Shown: positions 6,689-15,775, counted from the first letter of the stretch. The stretch: 48,926 bases of DNA from Rhodospirillaceae bacterium (GCA_947467145.1 CANIGJ010000033.1:1-48926); one strand, 5' to 3'. Notes: a model not told the origin generated them from the letters alone. Numbers and translations: made by a program.

Positions 6689-7654
6689 TTACGCCGACGC
6701 GCCGATCCGCTCCCGCATCTTCTGCAAGGACCCACCCGTCATCACCGAGCCGCCGAGCGGGTGGCCGACAATGTCTTCGGCCATCTTCGCGCATTCGATC
6801 AGGCGGTCGAGGTCGAGGCCGGTCTCGATCCCCATTTCGTGCGCCATGAAGACGAGGTCTTCGGTGCAGACATTGCCCGCCGCGCCGGCATGGCCGGCGA
6901 ATGGGCAACCGCCGAGGCCGGCGACGCATGAGTCGTAATGCGCCACGCCCATCTCAAGGCCCGCATAGGCATTGGCGATGCCCATGCCGCGCGTGTCGTG
7001 CAGATGCAGGCCGATTTCCACCTCGGGATATTTGTCCTGCAACGCGCCAACATAACGCTTGATGCGGTCCGGCGTCGCCCAGGCCATGGTGTCCATGAGG
7101 GCCAAGTGCTTCAGCTTCACGTCGTGCTGCTCGGCGATATCGAAGATGGTCTTGGACAGCGCCATGATGCGGTCCAGCTTCACGTCGCCTTCGAAGTTGC
7201 AGCCGAAGGCGGCAGAGATGCCGCCGCTTTCGATCTTGATGCCGTTCTTCTTCAGCCGCTCGATGCTTTCGTGCTGCGCGGCTTCCTGCTGTTCGAGCGT
7301 GCGGTTCTGGTTGCGCTTGAGGAAAGCCTCCGACGCGCAGAGCGAGATCGAACCTTTCAAGGTGAGTTTTTTGGTCGCCATGGCGCGCGCCATGCCCTGG
7401 TCGTTGAGATACAACCCGGTATAGGTGACGCCCGTCTTGGGCGTGAAGCCGGCAACGACGTCTTCCGCGTCGGCCATATTGGGCACGACCTTGGGATTGA
7501 CGAAGGAGACGGTCTGGATGGTCTTGAGGCCGGTCTCCGACAGGGCGTCGATGAACTCGATCTTGCGGTTCGTCGGGATCGGGTTCTTCTCGATCTGGAA
7601 CCCCTCGCGCGGGCCTTCTTCCTTGATTTCGATGCGCTTCGGGAAATTGGCCAT
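6689..7654 (-). CDS. Hydroxymethylglutaryl-CoA lyase family protein
   Basis: A 321-residue HMGL-like TIM barrel. HMG-CoA lyase splits HMG-CoA into acetoacetate and acetyl-CoA at the end of leucine degradation. The metal-binding His pair sits in LHLHDTRGMG (H217, H219). The mobile catalytic loop is GLGGCPFAGHAGAAGNVCTED, with the catalytic Cys at C250 and the Asn ligand at N261. The usual GPRDGLQ motif is here GPREGFQ (14-20), with Glu for the metal-binding Asp and Phe for Leu, so the substrate may differ from HMG-CoA. The gene diverges from the enoyl-CoA hydratase at 7845 across a 190-nt shared control region. The 139 nt downstream of it, to 6550, hold no gene. Confidence 0.87.
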   Translation of the reverse strand: MANFPKRIEIKEEGPREGFQIEKNPIPTNRKIEFIDALSETGLKTIQTVSFVNPKVVPNMADAEDVVAGFTPKTGVTYTGLYLNDQGMARAMATKKLTLKGSISLCASEAFLKRNQNRTLEQQEAAQHESIERLKKNGIKIESGGISAAFGCNFEGDVKLDRIMALSKTIFDIAEQHDVKLKHLALMDTMAWATPDRIKRYVGALQDKYPEVEIGLHLHDTRGMGIANAYAGLEMGVAHYDSCVAGLGGCPFAGHAGAAGNVCTEDLVFMAHEMGIETGLDLDRLIECAKMAEDIVGHPLGGSVMTGGSLQKMRERIGASA

Positions 7655-7794
7655 GCTGGGGTTCCTCGCCTGTATTTTGGGGTGCCGGTTTCGGCTACCG
7701 GAAATTCGTTAAGAAGCGTATCGAAGGGGCGGATTTCGGTCAATTCCAGCCCGTCTTGAGGTTGACTCCGGGGCCCCAACCGTTTGAATCGAAT

Positions 7795-7827
7795 TATACA
7801 TTCGTAAGCCGGTTTGAACCGGCGAAT
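7795..7827. promoter_or_regulatory. Palindromic operator in the HMGL-like/enoyl-CoA hydratase divergent region
   Basis: CCGGTT-TG-AACCGG (7809-7822) is a perfect 6+6 palindrome, flanked by ATTCG (7800-7804) and CGAAT (7823-7827), directly after a TATACA hexamer at 7795-7800. It ends 17 nt before the ATG of the hydratase. Its position fits a repressor site over the promoter start. No regulator gene is nearby and no clear -35 is seen at the right distance from TATACA. Confidence 0.45.
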
Positions 7828-7844
7828 CATATTGGGAGGACAAA

Positions 7845-8624
7845 ATGGCGGACCAATCACTGCTCGTCGAGAATAGGGGACCGGTCCGGATTTTGACCCT
7901 GAACCGGCCGGACATGCGCAATGCGCTGACCACCGAGCTGGTCGACCAATTGATGCAGGAGGTGTTCGACGCCGACCACGACCCCAGCGTCTATGTCATC
8001 GCGCTGACCGGGGCGGGGACGGCCTTCTGCTCGGGCGCCGACCTCAAAAGCGCCAAAGATGCGGCCGATCAGGGTCGGCCGTTCTACGGCCCGCTGCATT
8101 CGCACCGCCGCAGCATCTGCGAAGTGATGATGGATTCGCGCAAACCGACCCTGGCCATCGTCAACGGCCCGGCGATGGCGGGCGGGTTTGAATTGGCGCT
8201 GTCCTGCGACATGATCGTCGCCGCCGATACGGCGTTTTTCGCCGTGCCGGAAGCCAAGCGCGGCCGCGGCGCGCATTTCGCCTCGGTCGCGTTACCGCAG
8301 ATGATCCCGCCGGCCATCGCCATGGAATGGTTGCTCACCGGGCGGCGTATCGCGGTGACCGAGATGGAGCGTTGGGGCCTGGTCAATCGTATCTATCCGG
8401 CGCAGAGCCTGATGGACGACGCGATGAAATTCCTCGAAGACGTCACGTCATCGGCGCCGCTGTCGTTGCAGCGCCTCAAGCTTACCTATCGCAAGACGCA
8501 GGGCATGCCGCTGCATACCGGCATCCGCCTCGATACCGGGCCGGACGTCTATACGTCGGAGGATCAGAAGGAAGGGGCCCGCGCCTTCATCGAAAAACGC
8601 CCCGCCAAGTGGCAGGGGCGCTGA
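7845..8624 (+). CDS. Enoyl-CoA hydratase/isomerase family protein
   Basis: A crotonase-fold protein of 259 residues, the normal family length. The first oxyanion-hole segment is FCSGADL (61-67) and the second lies in NGPAMAGGFELALSCD, where backbone NH groups stabilise the CoA thioester enolate. A Glu in PEAKRGRG occupies the usual active-site region. GGGAGGA-type ribosome site 5 nt before the ATG. Only 3 nt separate it from the acyl-CoA synthetase, so the two form an operon that also includes the two M24-fold genes. It would hydrate or isomerise an unsaturated acyl-CoA; chain type is not deducible. Confidence 0.92.
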   Translation: MADQSLLVENRGPVRILTLNRPDMRNALTTELVDQLMQEVFDADHDPSVYVIALTGAGTAFCSGADLKSAKDAADQGRPFYGPLHSHRRSICEVMMDSRKPTLAIVNGPAMAGGFELALSCDMIVAADTAFFAVPEAKRGRGAHFASVALPQMIPPAIAMEWLLTGRRIAVTEMERWGLVNRIYPAQSLMDDAMKFLEDVTSSAPLSLQRLKLTYRKTQGMPLHTGIRLDTGPDVYTSEDQKEGARAFIEKRPAKWQGR

Positions 8625-8627
8625 TCC

Positions 8628-10757
8628 ATGAGTGAGCGTTTTCCGGAAGGCGCGTTGGCGGCTCTGCGTCCGCTGTTCAAGCCGAAGAGTGTGGCGGTCA
8701 TCGGCGCGTCGGGTACGCGCGGCAAGCAGGGCAACACCGCCGTGCGCTACATGCTCAAGTCGGGCTTCGCGGGCAATTTCTATCCGATCAATCCGGGCGG
8801 CGGCGAGATCGAAGGCGTGCGCGCCTATAAGTCGCTCGATGAAGTGCCGGAGACGATCGATACCGCGCTGATGGTGATCCCGGCGGCGATGACGGCGGGC
8901 TCGCTGAAAGAGTGCGTCGCGCACGGCATGAAATCGATGGTGATCGGTTCGGTCGGTTATGCCGAGATGGGCACCGACGAAGGCCGCGCCTTGCAGGCCG
9001 AGGTGGTCAAGATCGCCAAGGCGGGCAATCTGCGTCTGGTCGGGCCGAACACCAACGGCATCTTCAATGCGACCGATCGCGTACCGCTGGGGTATTCCTC
9101 GGCGTATGGCCACGATTTGACGCCGGGTCCGGTCTCGGTGGCGGCCCATTCGGGTGCGCTGTTCAATTCGTTGGCGCCGCGCCTGCTCGAGCAGCGCGCC
9201 GGGCTCGGCAAGTTCGTGCCGCTGGGCAACGAAGCCGATCTGTCGATGCTCGATTTCCTCGAATATTTCATCGAGGACCCGGATACCGGCATCATCGGCC
9301 TGATCATCGAAGGTATTTCCGACGGTAATCGGTTCCGTGCATTGGCGGATCAGGCGCGGGCAGCAGGCAAACCCATCGTGGCGTTGAAGCTCGGCCGCTC
9401 CAAGGCGGGCCAGGGCGCGACGCAGGCGCATTCGTCGCGCCTCGCCGGATCGGCGCGCGCGTTCGATGCGATCTTCCGCGAATACGGCATCGCCCAGGTG
9501 CCGACGGTCGAGGCGCTGGCGGGGGCATGCGGCGTGCTGCTCGGCACCAAGGTGCGCGTGGCCAACACCAAGCTTGTGTCGGTGACGACGACGGGCGGTG
9601 GTGCTTCGATGATGGCGGACTTCGCCGAGAAATATGACATCCCGCTCGCCGGCAATCCGGATGGCTCGTGGGGCGGCAAGGTCGCCGAATATATTGCGAC
9701 CATCAAAGATGCCGGCATGGTGCGCAATCCGACCGATACCGGCGTGATCGGCGGTCAGCAGAACATGACGCCGCTGTTCGAGGCGCAGGAAGCCGACGGC
9801 TGGATCGGGCCGACGATGGTGTTCACCCATCCGCTGCCGAACCTGAAGCAATCGCATGTTGTTGCCGATTACCTGATCGGGCGCGCGCAACGCACGGGCT
9901 CGCCGGTGGTTGTGGTGGCGCCAGATGGCCTAGTGCCGGAACTGCGCGACCGCTACGCCGAAAACAACTTGCCGTTCTTCCGCGATGTGACGACCGCGTT
10001 CGATTCCTTCCAGGCCTATTACGCAACGATGCCGCGCACGAAGCAGGCGCCCGATCCGGTGCCGGCCGCGGTGAAGGATCTGGGTGCGAAGCTCGCAACC
10101 AAGGCCGCGTTCCTGTCGGAAACCGAAAGTGCGGCGATCCTGAAGGCGGCCGGCGTGCCGATGGTCGAGAGCAAGACGGTGACGAGCGCGGCCGAAGCGA
10201 CGAGTGCCGCCAAGACGACAGGTTATCCGGTGGTGCTGAAGGCGCTAGCGCCCGACGTCGCGCACAAGGCGGCGGCTGGCTTCGTGATGGCCGGGCTCAA
10301 TGACGAGGGGGCGCTCACCAAAGCCTATGCGACCATGGATGAGCGTATCGCCAAGGCGGGCTTCAAGCGCGCCGATGTGCAGGTCATCCTTCAGCCCATG
10401 ATGGCGGCGAAGGCCGAGATCATCCTCGGCGTCAGCAACGAAGATCCGCTCGGCCATTTCCTGGTCGCCGGCCTCGGCGGGATCTATACCGAGATCCTCG
10501 ACGAGGTCCTGCTGCTGCCGATCCCGGTGGCGCGCGCGACCATTCGCGAAGGGTTGGCGGGATCGAAGCTCGGCCGGCTGGTGCAGCATATCGGCGGGGA
10601 TGCGGCGCTCGATCAGGTCACGTCCGCTTTGGGCGCGCTCCAGGCGCTGATCCAGGCGCATGGCGACAAGATCGAATCGATCGACGTCAATCCGCTGCTG
10701 GTCGGCGAAAAAAGCTGCATCGCGGTGGATGCGCTGATCGTGCCCAAGCAGAAATAG
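8628..10757 (+). CDS. NDP-forming acyl-CoA synthetase (acetate-CoA ligase family), fused subunits
   Basis: A 709-residue single-chain ADP-forming acyl-CoA synthetase. The order is an N-terminal CoA-binding Rossmann domain (SVAVIGASGTRGKQGN, 21-36), a succinyl-CoA-ligase-like middle domain with AHSSRLAG (His268 as probable phosphohistidine), and a C-terminal ATP-grasp domain from about residue 490 (KAAGVPMVES, YPVVLKALAPDVAHK, DVNPLL). Such enzymes convert a free acid, ATP and CoA to acyl-CoA, ADP and phosphate, or work in reverse for energy gain. Three bases after the enoyl-CoA hydratase stop, it probably activates the substrate used by the hydratase. The SQSGA motif usual in the family reads AHSGA here. 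Confidence 0.92.
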   Translation: MSERFPEGALAALRPLFKPKSVAVIGASGTRGKQGNTAVRYMLKSGFAGNFYPINPGGGEIEGVRAYKSLDEVPETIDTALMVIPAAMTAGSLKECVAHGMKSMVIGSVGYAEMGTDEGRALQAEVVKIAKAGNLRLVGPNTNGIFNATDRVPLGYSSAYGHDLTPGPVSVAAHSGALFNSLAPRLLEQRAGLGKFVPLGNEADLSMLDFLEYFIEDPDTGIIGLIIEGISDGNRFRALADQARAAGKPIVALKLGRSKAGQGATQAHSSRLAGSARAFDAIFREYGIAQVPTVEALAGACGVLLGTKVRVANTKLVSVTTTGGGASMMADFAEKYDIPLAGNPDGSWGGKVAEYIATIKDAGMVRNPTDTGVIGGQQNMTPLFEAQEADGWIGPTMVFTHPLPNLKQSHVVADYLIGRAQRTGSPVVVVAPDGLVPELRDRYAENNLPFFRDVTTAFDSFQAYYATMPRTKQAPDPVPAAVKDLGAKLATKAAFLSETESAAILKAAGVPMVESKTVTSAAEATSAAKTTGYPVVLKALAPDVAHKAAAGFVMAGLNDEGALTKAYATMDERIAKAGFKRADVQVILQPMMAAKAEIILGVSNEDPLGHFLVAGLGGIYTEILDEVLLLPIPVARATIREGLAGSKLGRLVQHIGGDAALDQVTSALGALQALIQAHGDKIESIDVNPLLVGEKSCIAVDALIVPKQK

Positions 10758-10810
10758 TGTGGTATTCGCTTTCGATATTGAACGCATATTGATTTGAAGA
10801 GGATTGAGCC

Positions 10811-11911
10811 GTGGCGCTACACGACGAACGCCGTGCGAAATTGATGGATGTGTTGTCCCAGAACGGGCTCGATTGTGTCGTGCTGTTCGGCAATGCCTGG
10901 CAGAACGATTATCTGCGTTACTCCACCGATTTCGCTATTGTTGAAGGCGACGCCTTCTCGGTGTTCCACAAGGACGGCACGGTCCAGCTGTTCCTCGAAA
11001 GCGCGCACGAAGCCGATCGCGCCAAGATCGAGGTGCCCGGTGTGGAAACGAGCTTCGCGCCCGATCTGGTCGAAACCGTCGCGCAGCATGTGAAACGCTT
11101 GGGCAATCGCTCGATCGGCCAGGCGCCGCTCGCCGTCATGCCGATGGGCTTGGCGCGCATCGCGGCGGGCTCGAAGCTTGAAGACGCGACGGCGGCGATC
11201 GATCGCGCCATGTTCATCAAGACGCCGGGCGAGATCGAGGCGGTGCGCCGCGCGACCAAGATGGCCGAGGACGGCTACAAGGTGTTCATGGATGCGTCGC
11301 GCGTGGGCCGAACGGAATATCAGGTGATCGCCGAGGTCGAAGCCTATTTCCGCGATCGCGGTTGCCCGGAGAATTTCCAGATCATGGGCTCGGGCGGCGT
11401 CGAGATGATGGGCATGCATCCGCCGTCGGACCGCAAGATTCAGCATGGCGATCTGGTGACCACGGAATTGACGCCCTGCGTCGATGGCTATTATTCGCAG
11501 ATCTGCCGCACCTGCGTTGTCGGTGAGCCGACGGCGGTGCAGCAGAAGGCGCATGCGATGTTCACCGAGGCGATGGAAGCCGGCAAAAAGATCCTGAAGC
11601 CGGGCGTGACCGCAGCCGATGTGGCGAAGGCCGAAAACGATGTCTTCCGCAAATATGGGTACGGCGAATATTGCTCGGCGAAATATACCCGCGTGCGCGG
11701 CCATGGCATGGGCCTGTTCGTCGACGGCGTGCCGGCGATCCTTGAGGATGTCGAGATGGTGATCGAGGAAAACTGCACCCTCATCGTGCATCCCAATACT
11801 TATCATCCCGATGTCGGCTATCTCGTCGTCGGCGATTCGATGGTCGTCACCAAAAACGGAGCTGAGATGTTGGGCTCGATGCCGGCCGAACTTCTCAGCG
11901 TGCGGGGTTAA
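10811..11911 (+). CDS. M24/creatinase-fold protein with altered metal site
   Basis: A 366-residue pita-bread-fold protein with a creatinase N-terminal domain and an M24 catalytic domain from about residue 145. The start is GTG after GAGGATT. Comparison with aminopeptidase P shows the catalytic His kept (GHGMG, H298), but the expected metal ligands read E219 (for Asp), Q230 (for Asp in GYYSQICRT), H327 (for Glu of the EPG motif) and G341 (for the last Glu). That pattern is like metal-independent creatinases and unlike true prolidases. It probably breaks a C-N bond in a small compound; the substrate is unknown. It lies 53 nt after the acyl-CoA synthetase. Confidence 0.85.
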   Translation: MALHDERRAKLMDVLSQNGLDCVVLFGNAWQNDYLRYSTDFAIVEGDAFSVFHKDGTVQLFLESAHEADRAKIEVPGVETSFAPDLVETVAQHVKRLGNRSIGQAPLAVMPMGLARIAAGSKLEDATAAIDRAMFIKTPGEIEAVRRATKMAEDGYKVFMDASRVGRTEYQVIAEVEAYFRDRGCPENFQIMGSGGVEMMGMHPPSDRKIQHGDLVTTELTPCVDGYYSQICRTCVVGEPTAVQQKAHAMFTEAMEAGKKILKPGVTAADVAKAENDVFRKYGYGEYCSAKYTRVRGHGMGLFVDGVPAILEDVEMVIEENCTLIVHPNTYHPDVGYLVVGDSMVVTKNGAEMLGSMPAELLSVRG

Positions 11912-11915
11912 GGAT

Positions 11916-12986
11916 ATGAGACGCGGTCTGCTCGCCTGGTCCGAAGACGAAACCCCGAAAGCAGCGCTCGAAGCGCGCGTTGCTCGCATGCAGGCGGCGA
12001 TGAAGGCGCAAGGCGTCGATGCGCTGCTCGCTTACACCAACTTCCCGCGCCCGGCGGCGGTGTCGTACCTAACGCACTTCATTCCGTATTGGAACCAGGG
12101 CCTGATGGTGATGGGCCAAAGCGGCTTGCCGTCTATCGTGGTCGCACTATCTAACCGCGTGCGCGGCTGGGCGCTCGAAACCTGCCATGTCGATGACGTG
12201 GTGTGCAGCCCGCATATCGGCGCCGCGGCCGCCAAGGTCGTGCGGGGCTTCGGTGCGGTCAAAAAGATCGGTGTGGTCGATGCGGACCGCTTGCCCAATG
12301 GTTTGGCCAATCCGTTCCGTCAGGCCTTCGACGGCCTTGAGCTGATTGATGCCACGGAACTTTATACGGGCGCGCGCTCACCCGCCGATGGACCGGAAAT
12401 CGCGCTGACACGCCGCGCGGCCGACATTGCCGATGCGGCCATCGACGTGGCGCGCACCGGCAAATTCACCCGCGCCTCGGCGTTGATCTCGGCCATCGAC
12501 GGCTCGGCCCGCGAGAACGCAGCCGAAGAAGTCGCCATCGCGGTGGTGCCTGACCTGGCGAAAGGCACCGACTTTATCCGTGTCGAAGGCGATATCGATC
12601 TTGGCCAGCACTATGCCGTGCGCGCCACGGTCGCCTATAAGGGCTTCTGGATCCGCCGCACCGCGACCCTGTCGCAAGGGGCCGCACCCGACTCGTGGGC
12701 CGATGCGGCGGCGCGGCTGCGCACCATCGAGGCCGAGCTCGGCACCGGCAGCGATATCGCGGCCAAGATGAGCGGCTTCAAATCCTGGTCGGCGGTGGGG
12801 CCGCTGGGCGGTCATCCGCTCGCCGATCTGGCGGGGTCGGGTAACGATACCCCGCGCAAGATCGGTGCGGGCTCCATCGTCAGCGTCTCCTTGCGCATCG
12901 ATACGCATGACGGGCCGTGGCTCGGCGGCGGGCCGGTGCTACTCGCTAGTAAAGCAGGCCAATCGGCAGAGATTCTGTTCGCCTAA
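11916..12986 (+). CDS. Second M24/creatinase-fold protein, degenerate catalytic site
   Basis: A 356-residue paralogue of the preceding gene. The start at 11916 is chosen because it begins 4 nt after the upstream stop; a longer reading would overlap that gene by 100 nt. The N-terminal domain (ALEARVARMQAAMKAQGVDALLAY) is well kept. In the C-terminal domain the ligand region reads YAVRATVAYKGFWIRRTATLS, with no Asp or Glu where metal ligands occur, and no GHGMG histidine is found. It is therefore probably non-catalytic and may form a heteromer with its neighbour. It converges on the phosphoesterase gene with a 4-nt overlap of the stop codons. Confidence 0.82.
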   Translation: MRRGLLAWSEDETPKAALEARVARMQAAMKAQGVDALLAYTNFPRPAAVSYLTHFIPYWNQGLMVMGQSGLPSIVVALSNRVRGWALETCHVDDVVCSPHIGAAAAKVVRGFGAVKKIGVVDADRLPNGLANPFRQAFDGLELIDATELYTGARSPADGPEIALTRRAADIADAAIDVARTGKFTRASALISAIDGSARENAAEEVAIAVVPDLAKGTDFIRVEGDIDLGQHYAVRATVAYKGFWIRRTATLSQGAAPDSWADAAARLRTIEAELGTGSDIAAKMSGFKSWSAVGPLGGHPLADLAGSGNDTPRKIGAGSIVSVSLRIDTHDGPWLGGGPVLLASKAGQSAEILFA

Positions 12987-13420
12987 ATAATCTCGTGGAT
13001 GTCGGCGGCGAGTGTCTCGCCGTCGATCTCCAGGATCGCGACGCTGATCGGCAGCTTGAAGCGGCGCGGGCCGGCACTGCCCGGGTTGAGGTACAGCACG
13101 CCGTCCTTGGTTTCGATCTTCGGCTTATGCGAATGGCCGGATATGACGACGTCGTATCCGGTGTGCTTCGTCAGTTCCTTCACATCGTGCAGCACAAAGA
13201 TCGTGCGGCCGCCGAATTCGATGGCGATCTGTTCCGGATAGGTCGTGTCCGGATCGTTATTGCCCCGGATGGCGGTCACGGGCGCCAGGGCGCGCAATTG
13301 TTCGATGACCGCCGCACCGCCGATATCGCCGGCATGGATGATATGCGCCACGCCGGTCAGGCGTTCGATGGCCTCGGGGCGCAGCAAACCGTGGGTATCC
13401 GATATGACGCCGATTTTCAT
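12983..13420 (-). CDS. YfcE/MJ0936-type metallophosphoesterase
   Basis: A compact 145-residue calcineurin-like phosphoesterase, complete for the YfcE/MJ0936 family. All five metal motifs are visible: GVISDTHG (4-11), HAGDIG, RGNND, and the C-terminal GHSHKP, with DTHGLL carrying the first Asp-x-His pair. These enzymes are dimetal phosphodiesterases with poorly known natural substrates. It is transcribed alone, converging on the M24 gene and divergent from the Hsp70-like gene at 13494. Confidence 0.92.
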   Translation of the reverse strand: MKIGVISDTHGLLRPEAIERLTGVAHIIHAGDIGGAAVIEQLRALAPVTAIRGNNDPDTTYPEQIAIEFGGRTIFVLHDVKELTKHTGYDVVISGHSHKPKIETKDGVLYLNPGSAGPRRFKLPISVAILEIDGETLAADIHEII

Positions 13421-13493
13421 GATCAGCAGTCTAGCCTAAATCGATGAGACAGGTTAAATAGCCGTCCCTTTTCCTCGCGAGTGCCGAACGTAC

Positions 13494-14741
13494 ATGGTTG
13501 ATGTTGTCTGCGGCCTCGATTTCGGCACCTCGAATTCCACGCTCGCGCTGATCAAGGACGGTGCGCCCTTCCTGGTGCCCATCGATCAGGGGCGCAGCAC
13601 GATCCCGAGCGCGATCTTTTACAATTTCGAGGACGACGCCACGCGCTTCGGCCAGCAGGCGGTGGACGAATATGTGCAGGGCACCGAAGGCCGCCTCATG
13701 CGCTCGCTCAAATCCATCCTGGGGACCGCCCTGGTGGGCGAACGAACCGCGCTACGCAAACGTTCGATCGGCTTCACCGAAGTCATCGCCGATTTCCTGC
13801 GCCATGTGAAGACGACCACCGAAGCGCACTACGGCATCACGTTGCGCGACGTCGTCGCCGGCCGCCCGGTGCATTTCATCGATGACGATCCGGAGGCCGA
13901 CGCCCGGGCCGAACGCGAATTGGCGGAGATCTACAAAAGCGTCGGGTTCCGCAATGTCGAATTTCAGTTCGAGCCGATCGCGGCAGCCTACCAATATCGC
14001 AGCGATGCGGGTTCCGGTGACGGCCCGTCATTGATCGTCGATATCGGCGGCGGCACGTCGGATTTTTCCATCGTGCGCGCCAATAGCGGCGGCGGCGCGG
14101 CAACGGTGCTGGCGACGCATGGTGTCCATGTCGGCGGTACCGATATCGATCGCATCGTCTCGCTCGAAACCATCATGCCGAACCTCGGTTTGAATTCGGC
14201 GATGAAGGGTCGGAACCTGCCGGTGCCGTCCTGGATCTACAACGATCTCGCGACCTGGCACAAAATCAACGGCCTCTATACCAATCAGATCCGCACCATG
14301 GTGCGGCAGATCGAATTGGAAGCCGCTCGCCCTGACCTGATCAAGCGCTTGCGCTCCGTCCTGGAGCAGCGCGTGGGCCATGCGCTGTTGGGCATCGCGG
14401 AATCGCTCAAGATCGAGCTGAGCGAGAGCAAGGCGGTCTCCTTTCCGCTGAATATCGCGGGCGATCCGCTGAGCCTCGACGCGACGGCGGTGCAACTGCG
14501 GTTTTTCTTGAAATCCTGGTTGGCCAGCATCAAGACCGCGTTGTCGGACACGCTGGCGCTGGGCGGTGTCAAAGCGCATGAGATCGGCACGGTGTTCCTG
14601 ACCGGTGGCACGACCCTGTCGCCGGTGGTGCGCGATCTGGTGAAGAAGACGTTCCCGCGCGCGAATGTGGTGAGCGGCGATAATTTCGGCGCGGTCGGCC
14701 TGGGCCTGGCGATCGATGCGGAGCGGCGGTTCAAAGCGTAG
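13494..14741 (+). CDS. Hsp70-family ATPase domain protein (YegD-like)
   Basis: A 415-residue actin/Hsp70-fold ATPase. Phosphate-1 motif GLDFGTSNSTLAL (7-19), phosphate-2 LIVDIGGGTSDFSIV and the adenosine motif VFLTGGTTLSPVVRDL are all present. It ends straight after the nucleotide-binding domain, so the peptide-binding domain and lid of DnaK are absent. This architecture is that of YegD-like Hsp70s. They have no established client. No DnaJ or GrpE gene is near. It is followed by a hairpin terminator shared with the convergent Bug genes. Confidence 0.88.
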   Translation: MVDVVCGLDFGTSNSTLALIKDGAPFLVPIDQGRSTIPSAIFYNFEDDATRFGQQAVDEYVQGTEGRLMRSLKSILGTALVGERTALRKRSIGFTEVIADFLRHVKTTTEAHYGITLRDVVAGRPVHFIDDDPEADARAERELAEIYKSVGFRNVEFQFEPIAAAYQYRSDAGSGDGPSLIVDIGGGTSDFSIVRANSGGGAATVLATHGVHVGGTDIDRIVSLETIMPNLGLNSAMKGRNLPVPSWIYNDLATWHKINGLYTNQIRTMVRQIELEAARPDLIKRLRSVLEQRVGHALLGIAESLKIELSESKAVSFPLNIAGDPLSLDATAVQLRFFLKSWLASIKTALSDTLALGGVKAHEIGTVFLTGGTTLSPVVRDLVKKTFPRANVVSGDNFGAVGLGLAIDAERRFKA

Positions 14742-14743
14742 GG

Positions 14744-14785
14744 CGCAAAAAAAGGCCCGGCGGTTAGGCCGGGCCTTTGATGATC
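14744..14785. terminator. Strong intrinsic terminator, mainly for the minus strand
   Basis: An 11-bp perfect stem AAAGGCCCGGC (14751-14761) and 14768-14778 encloses a 6-nt loop. On the minus strand it is followed by eight T residues (the A-run at 14747-14753), ideal for the Bug gene reading leftward. On the plus strand it is also positioned to end the Hsp70-like transcript, with only TTT in the stem end as U-run. Confidence 0.88.
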
Positions 14786-14800
14786 GTGGATCGCAGCAGG

Positions 14801-15775
14801 TTACTGCTTCTCGATCCCCGCCTTGGCGATGTAGTCCTTCCACTTTTCCGAATCGGCGCGCAGCAGTGCGTTGGCGCTTTCCGGCGTGCCGGTGAACGGA
14901 TCCATGCCGTTGCGGGCGAGGAATTCTTTACCCTCGGGCGACTCGCTGATGGTGTTCACCCATGCGGCGAGTTTGTCGATGATCGGGCGCGGCGTGCCGG
15001 CGGGCGCCGTCACGGTCCACCAGGTGACCACGTCGATCTGCGGGAAGCCCGCATCCTTCATCGACGGAATCTCCGGCATCGAACCCAGGCGATCCTGCAT
15101 CGCGACCGCGAGGCCCTTAATGCGGCCGGCGCGGATATGCTCGTTGGCGGCCAGGGGATCCATGAACATGAAATCGATCTGGTTGGCCATCAGGTCGGTC
15201 AGAGCCGAACGCGAGTCCTTGTAAGCGACCTGCGTCGTCTTGAGGCCGGCATAGACCTTAAGCAGTTCGGCCGAAACGACACCTGAGGTCGCCGTCGCGC
15301 CATAGAGGCCGTTGTCGGGCTTCTTCTTCAGGCCTTCGACCAGCGACTTCACGTCGTTGTAGGGCGACTCTTTCGGCAGGACGAGCATGAAGGCGAACTT
15401 CGCGAGGCTGGTGACCTGCGTGAACGCCTTGAGCGGATCGACCGGCATGTTGTTGTACAGATGCGGAGCGGATGCGATCGAGCTGCCGGCACTCATATAG
15501 AGCGTATAGCCGTCCGGCTTGGCATCGGCGAGCGCCTTGAACGCGAGGATGCCGAAGGCACCCGGGCGGTTGTCGACGATCACGGTGCCCTTGCTCAGCT
15601 CCTGGATCTTGCTGCCGTAGAACCGCACGATCGTATCCGCACCCGATCCAGCGGCCTGGCTGGAAATGATGTGGATGTCGCGGTTCGGATAGTCGGCCTG
15701 TGCAACCGCCAGGGTCGGTGCTGCTGCGACCAAGGCGAACGCGGCAAACGATTTCAGTTTGTGAATGAAGGTCAT
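14801..15775 (-). CDS. Bug-family periplasmic substrate-binding protein (TctC-like), copy A
   Basis: A 324-residue tripartite tricarboxylate transporter-type binding protein. Signal peptide cut after AVA (about residue 25), then YPNRDIHIISSQAAGSGADTIVR, the first substrate loop of Bug proteins, IVDNRPGAFGILAFKALADAKPDGYT and a C-terminal AGTPRPIIDKLAAWVN motif. These bind carboxylates or small amides in the periplasm for a TctAB permease or for signalling. No tctA or tctB occurs in the window. It follows copy B after 59 nt and ends at a strong terminator. Confidence 0.93.
   Translation of the reverse strand: MTFIHKLKSFAAFALVAAAPTLAVAQADYPNRDIHIISSQAAGSGADTIVRFYGSKIQELSKGTVIVDNRPGAFGILAFKALADAKPDGYTLYMSAGSSIASAPHLYNNMPVDPLKAFTQVTSLAKFAFMLVLPKESPYNDVKSLVEGLKKKPDNGLYGATATSGVVSAELLKVYAGLKTTQVAYKDSRSALTDLMANQIDFMFMDPLAANEHIRAGRIKGLAVAMQDRLGSMPEIPSMKDAGFPQIDVVTWWTVTAPAGTPRPIIDKLAAWVNTISESPEGKEFLARNGMDPFTGTPESANALLRADSEKWKDYIAKAGIEKQ

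Noticed and set aside
8448..9890. 480-codon minus-strand frame opposite the acyl-CoA synthetase
   Set aside because: His/Arg-rich shadow of a well-conserved enzyme.
10811..11911. Prolidase (Xaa-Pro dipeptidase)
   Set aside because: Four of five required metal ligands are substituted, so peptidase activity is unlikely despite the fold.
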